Virus record (IMG/VR): IMGVR_UViG_3300025312_000138
Location: 1-39,357 of that record
Origin: a virus
Direction: 5' to 3' (one strand)
DNA: 39,357 nt
Below the pieces are notes generated by a model. That model did not search any database and was not told the DNA's origin. It saw only the letters and a list, made by a program, of their open reading frames with translations. How positions within the stretch are numbered: position 1 is the first letter of the stretch; every line of letters starts with the position of its first letter. The translations under genes and the position numbers were made by a program. Positions 37,095-39,357 of the stretch are shown piece by piece.

Positions 37095-37321
37095 AAAATT
37101 ATTATGTAATACCGTTGGGGGAATTAATTAACAATAGATTTAAATATCTATTGATAAGTTTAACATCATTCAAGAATCTTATGTTGATTGGGGTTACTAC
37201 ATTGTATTTAATTGATGGGTTAGATTCATGGCCCTTTGTTACATTCGCTGCATTCGTGTTGGGGGCTAGGGAGTTGAAAGAATGTTTGATAGCATGGAGG
37301 GGTAATGGGAAAGCCAGCTAA
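37091..37321 (+). CDS. Two-helix membrane protein, holin candidate
   Basis: A 76-residue protein with two transmembrane segments (about 27-43, 'FKNLMLIGVTTLYLIDGL', and 46-62, 'WPFVTFAAFVLGAREL') joined by a short loop and a basic C-terminal tail. Size, topology and charge are those of class II holins. It lies between the lysozyme (3 kb upstream) and the i-spanin candidate (0.7 kb downstream), not directly beside the endolysin, so the call is tentative. Confidence 0.6.
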   Translation: MKNYYVIPLGELINNRFKYLLISLTSFKNLMLIGVTTLYLIDGLDSWPFVTFAAFVLGARELKECLIAWRGNGKAS

Positions 37322-37499
37322 AAAATATCTGATGTATTTTAAAAAATATAGAGATGACCCTGAACAAAGTTTCTATAGTTTGTTTTCTGATATGAAAGAA
37401 TATACAAATTTTGTAAGTAAACCAGAAGCCAACTACCATAAAATAATGAAGCCTTGCCCATACATTGACTGCCCTTGGTGTGAGGGAGATATTGAATGA
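37305..37499 (+). CDS. Small protein with C-terminal Cys cluster
   Basis: A 64-residue protein, basic N-terminus (MGKPAKKYLMYFKKYRDDP) and 'PCPYIDCPWCEGDIE' at the end with C51, C56 and C59. The cysteines might form a metal site with a His ('NYHKIMK'). It overlaps the holin candidate by 17 bases and the next gene by ATGA. Function unknown. Confidence 0.6.
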   Translation: MGKPAKKYLMYFKKYRDDPEQSFYSLFSDMKEYTNFVSKPEANYHKIMKPCPYIDCPWCEGDIE

Positions 37500-37747
37500 G
37501 TGTAAATATACCTGTTGGAGAACATCATTCACCAGCTATACCGTTTGATAAGAAAATTACCATAAATATATTGAATGATCTTGAAAGTAAGATTACTGGT
37601 ATGTTATGGTTTAAATATAGTCTTAACACACCCCCTGATATGAAAGATATGTTTCAATGTTTAAGGGATCGTGTGGTATGTATGGAGGGCATCTTCATGG
37701 AAGGATTTCAGTTAGGATATATCTTATCTGAGAAGGGGAAAATATGA
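37496..37747 (+). CDS. Hypothetical small protein
   Basis: An 83-residue protein with helices 'ITINILNDLESKITGMLWFK' and 'DMKDMFQCLRDRVVCMEGIF'. It is coupled by ATGA overlaps to both neighbours. No motif recognised. Confidence 0.6.
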   Translation: MSVNIPVGEHHSPAIPFDKKITINILNDLESKITGMLWFKYSLNTPPDMKDMFQCLRDRVVCMEGIFMEGFQLGYILSEKGKI

Positions 37748-38172
37748 ATATATGGGATTTGTTAAAATTCAGGATCAAGTGGATTGTAGAACATTACTTT
37801 AGGTATACTATTTTACACACATGGGAATATAATTATGATCTTTCTAAATCATTTGAGGAAGGTTGCCAGAATAGAAAAGATTATATCCATCAAATATCTT
37901 CAATATTAACATTGGTGGAAAGGTTAGAAAGAAACGAACTGACATTAAACACTATTGCTGAAAATCAAAGGGGGGTGATTAGAAAATATGTTAAGTTTTT
38001 TAGAACTTTTGGTCTTTCTGAGGAAGTATTGGAAAAAGATTATAGTGGGACTGGGACTACTTTTAATCTGGTTGCGATTGATTTATCTGAAATCACAAAC
38101 AAGGAAGATGGAAAGGGAGTTGGGAATCAGGAGGAACAAGGAGAAGATACAAGAGAAACACCAGGAGATTGA
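37744..38172 (+). CDS. Hypothetical helical protein overlapping the i-spanin candidate
   Basis: A 142-residue protein. N-terminal 100 residues are helical with many aromatic residues (WDLLKFRIKWIVEHYFRYTI) and a coiled part ('ISSILTLVERLERNELTLN'). The last 60 residues turn Gly/Asp/Glu-rich and disordered (EDGKGVGNQEEQGEDTRETP), coded in the stretch that also encodes the i-spanin candidate in another frame. The disordered tail suggests the other frame is the constrained one there. Confidence 0.6.
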   Translation: MNIWDLLKFRIKWIVEHYFRYTILHTWEYNYDLSKSFEEGCQNRKDYIHQISSILTLVERLERNELTLNTIAENQRGVIRKYVKFFRTFGLSEEVLEKDYSGTGTTFNLVAIDLSEITNKEDGKGVGNQEEQGEDTRETPGD

Positions 38173-38266
38173 GAAGGATTACACCGAGAAATTTAAATCT
38201 GTAGAAGGAGCAAAAGAATCCAAGGATTTTAATGATGAATGGAAAAATCGTGGAGATCACTCTTAA
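37988..38266 (+). CDS. i-spanin-like protein (transmembrane plus coiled coil)
   Basis: A 92-residue protein. Residues 18-34 form one membrane helix (KIIVGLGLLLIWLRLIY), then a charged coiled coil (RKMERELGIRRNKEKIQEKH...EIEKDYTEKF) reaching into the periplasm, the layout of Rz-type inner spanins. It overlaps the upstream gene by 185 bases in another frame. GGGGGG lies 12-14 bases before ATG, further than usual. The matching o-spanin could be any of the three lipoproteins in the window. Confidence 0.6.
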   Translation: MLSFLELLVFLRKYWKKIIVGLGLLLIWLRLIYLKSQTRKMERELGIRRNKEKIQEKHQEIEKDYTEKFKSVEGAKESKDFNDEWKNRGDHS

Positions 38267-38451
38267 TGGAAAAAATTAGTATTCAATATTATGATACGGA
38301 AAAGGGTTTATTGTTTACCTATAATGGTAGTCTTACACCTGAATTTGCTGTTGTTAATTATCTCCCACATAGATTGGAAATTAGATTATTTATGGATTAT
38401 GTAAGACGATTAGCAGAAGAAAATTCATGGGATAGATATGAATTGGGGTAA
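38266..38451 (+). CDS. Hypothetical small protein
   Basis: A 61-residue protein; ATG 38266 overlaps the previous stop (TAATG), though an in-frame ATG at 38239 is possible. Strands 'KISIQYYDTEKGLLFTYNG' and a helix 'LEIRLFMDYVRRLAEENSW'. Similar to small phage proteins of unknown function. Confidence 0.55.
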   Translation: MEKISIQYYDTEKGLLFTYNGSLTPEFAVVNYLPHRLEIRLFMDYVRRLAEENSWDRYELG

Positions 38452-38454
38452 AAA

Positions 38455-38661
38455 ATGAGTAATGTAAATTTAAATAAGCCTATAGAAATAGCTTATATTT
38501 GTAGAACTTGCAAAAAAGTACATTACAGAAGCTACCATGTGAAAGAAATTATTGCCAAGAGATTAAGGAAAGGAAAGTTTCTTGATCTTGAGAATTTAAC
38601 TGTAGCAGGGTTAGGACTACCCAGAATATTATATTGTAGCCAAGAGTGTAGACATGGATAA
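38455..38661 (+). CDS. Zinc-ribbon protein
   Basis: A 68-residue protein. 'YICRTCKKVHYRS' (C16, C19) and 'LYCSQECRHG' (C61, C65) make a zinc ribbon spanning the whole protein, with a basic helix between. The second pair is CxxxC. It overlaps the next gene by eight bases. Confidence 0.65.
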   Translation: MSNVNLNKPIEIAYICRTCKKVHYRSYHVKEIIAKRLRKGKFLDLENLTVAGLGLPRILYCSQECRHG

Positions 38662-38878
38662 ACACATTTTAACTTGTTTTCAATTAGAAAAAAAATCTTG
38701 CCCTACTAATAAATCTTTGCATGGTGAAAATGCCGATGAACATTGGTGGAGCGGATGGCCTGGAGCATATTGTTTAAAGTGTGGGGATGAAGATAAAGAT
38801 GAATTATGTTTAGGAGGTTGTATTTGTCCATGCCACGATGAATTTTGGAATGAATATGCAAAAACAATGGAGAAGTAA
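38654..38878 (+). CDS. Cys-rich small protein
   Basis: A 74-residue protein with eight Cys, six of them in 'YCLKCGDEDKDELCLGGCIC' and the next P-C-H; likely one or two zinc sites. Trp-rich centre (EHWWSGWPGAY). It resembles small phage 'GxCxC' proteins of unknown role. Its stop precedes the next ATG directly. Confidence 0.65.
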   Translation: MDKHILTCFQLEKKSCPTNKSLHGENADEHWWSGWPGAYCLKCGDEDKDELCLGGCICPCHDEFWNEYAKTMEK

Positions 38879-39190
38879 ATGAAAGTATATATTGGGCCAC
38901 ACAGAAAAAACAGAGCAGTCAACGTCAGGATAGATAAGTATGATACATGGAATTTAGATCATACATTAGCATTAATTATTCTTCCTGCATTGAAACAGTT
39001 TAAGAAAAAACTTCATGGGTATCCTGGTGATTTATCAGAAAAGCAATGGGATGATGTCCTAAATAAAATGATATGGAGTTTTGAAGCTGTATTGGATGAA
39101 AAAGAGGGTGTAGATACAATAGAAGAAAATAATAGAATACAAGAAGGTTTAGAGTTGTTTGGTAAATATTATAGGAGCTTGTGGGATTAA
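38879..39190 (+). CDS. Conserved phage protein of unknown function (MKVYIGPxxx family)
   Basis: A 103-residue protein. 'KVYIGPHRKNRAVNVRIDKY', 'DTWNLDHTLALIILPALKQF', 'LHGYPGDLSEKQWDDVLNKM' and 'IWSFEAVLDEKEG' match a family common in tailed phages; 'WDxVLDEMIWAFE' is its most constant part. No biochemical role known to me. Starts immediately after the previous stop. Confidence 0.75.
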   Translation: MKVYIGPHRKNRAVNVRIDKYDTWNLDHTLALIILPALKQFKKKLHGYPGDLSEKQWDDVLNKMIWSFEAVLDEKEGVDTIEENNRIQEGLELFGKYYRSLWD

Positions 39191-39191
39191 A

Positions 39192-39357
39192 ATGAAAAAT
39201 TTTATAATAAGTTGTGTTTTAACTGGATTCGCACTTGCATTGCTGGTACTTTTAATTGGATGTTCTGGTGTTCAAGTAAAGTATACAGAGCCTATAATAC
39301 CAGTACGCCCCAATCTTACATTTAATGATTGCCAAATAATTCGAGTCAGTACGGATA
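39192..39357 (+). CDS. Lipoprotein, partial at right edge
   Basis: Open frame of 55 codons from ATG 39192 to the window end. A type II signal peptide (FALALLVLLIGC, lipobox L-I-G-C24) is followed by 'VKYTEPIIPVRPNLTFNDC', with prolines in the early mature part. Proline near the start of the mature chain and its place downstream of the i-spanin candidate fit an o-spanin. The C-terminus is not in the window. Confidence 0.6.
   Translation, partial: MKNFIISCVLTGFALALLVLLIGCSGVQVKYTEPIIPVRPNLTFNDCQIIRVSTD

Overview
The window is a large piece of a tailed double-stranded DNA phage (Caudoviricetes) genome, or of a prophage. It is AT-rich and densely packed, with many TAATG/ATGA start-stop overlaps and mostly very small genes. 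A short-tailed (podovirus-like) virion is suggested by an N4-gp56-type major capsid protein, a large portal, a P22 gp4-like head-tail adaptor, a P22 gp10-like stabilisation (tail needle-side) protein, and a run of likely ejected/internal virion proteins, with no tape measure, tail tube or sheath. The host is probably a Gram-negative bacterium: there are three lipobox proteins, an i-spanin-like protein and a type II secretion/type IV-type pseudopilin. I see no integrase, repressor, tRNA or CRISPR array.

Layout. Positions 1-20693 are all on the minus strand and form one late/structural block. In transcription order it holds: a small membrane protein, a zinc metallopeptidase, a terminase small-subunit candidate, a fiber cassette (a 717-residue repeat fiber, two tandem C1q-like proteins and others), terminase large subunit, portal, three small basic/helical proteins, scaffold, major capsid, an AT-hook protein, adaptor, a small membrane protein, stabilisation protein, a tail/decoration protein, two acetyltransferase-like proteins, and three candidate internal virion proteins, the last running off the left edge.

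Positions 20694-21364 are a divergent intergenic region with a strong leftward promoter, DnaA boxes and 12-bp direct repeats, a good candidate replication origin.

Positions 21365-39357 are all on the plus strand. First (21.4-27.7 kb) comes a set of small accessory genes: about a dozen zinc-ribbon-like miniproteins, a GP88/DUF7227-like protein, a cysteine-peptidase-like protein, a HicA-like toxin without a visible HicB, a GspG-like pseudopilin and a miniature kinase-fold protein. Next (27.8-34.0 kb) is replication: a primase-polymerase/helicase fusion, family A DNA polymerase with 3'-5' exonuclease, an OB-fold-like ssDNA-binding candidate, a Cas4/RecB-like nuclease with Fe-S cysteines and an endonuclease VII-like HNH protein. 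Then (34.1-39.4 kb) come a GH108 lysozyme, lipoproteins, nucleotide-pool enzymes (MazG-like, deoxyribosyltransferase-like, dATP/dGTP diphosphohydrolase-like), a holin candidate, an i-spanin candidate and more small Cys-rich proteins.

Regulation. Three promoters share a long motif (ACTTGAC(A/T)TTG, 18-bp spacer, ATATG-N-TATAATTA) and lie before the late block, the primase-helicase and the ssDNA-binding candidate. Two other consensus promoters (TTGACA-17-TATAAT) lie inside small genes at 23.4 and 24.0 kb; the second is bracketed by two perfect dyads. All look like host sigma70-type promoters; no phage RNA polymerase is present in the window.

Most notable: the phage-encoded GspG-like pseudopilin, the 151-residue kinase-like protein with a full set of catalytic motifs, the pseudoknot-like element just after the capsid gene, the origin, the operator-bracketed promoter and a GC-elevated, hairpin-rich gap at 32.76-32.95 kb. 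All functions are read from sequence motifs by eye; no database search was run.
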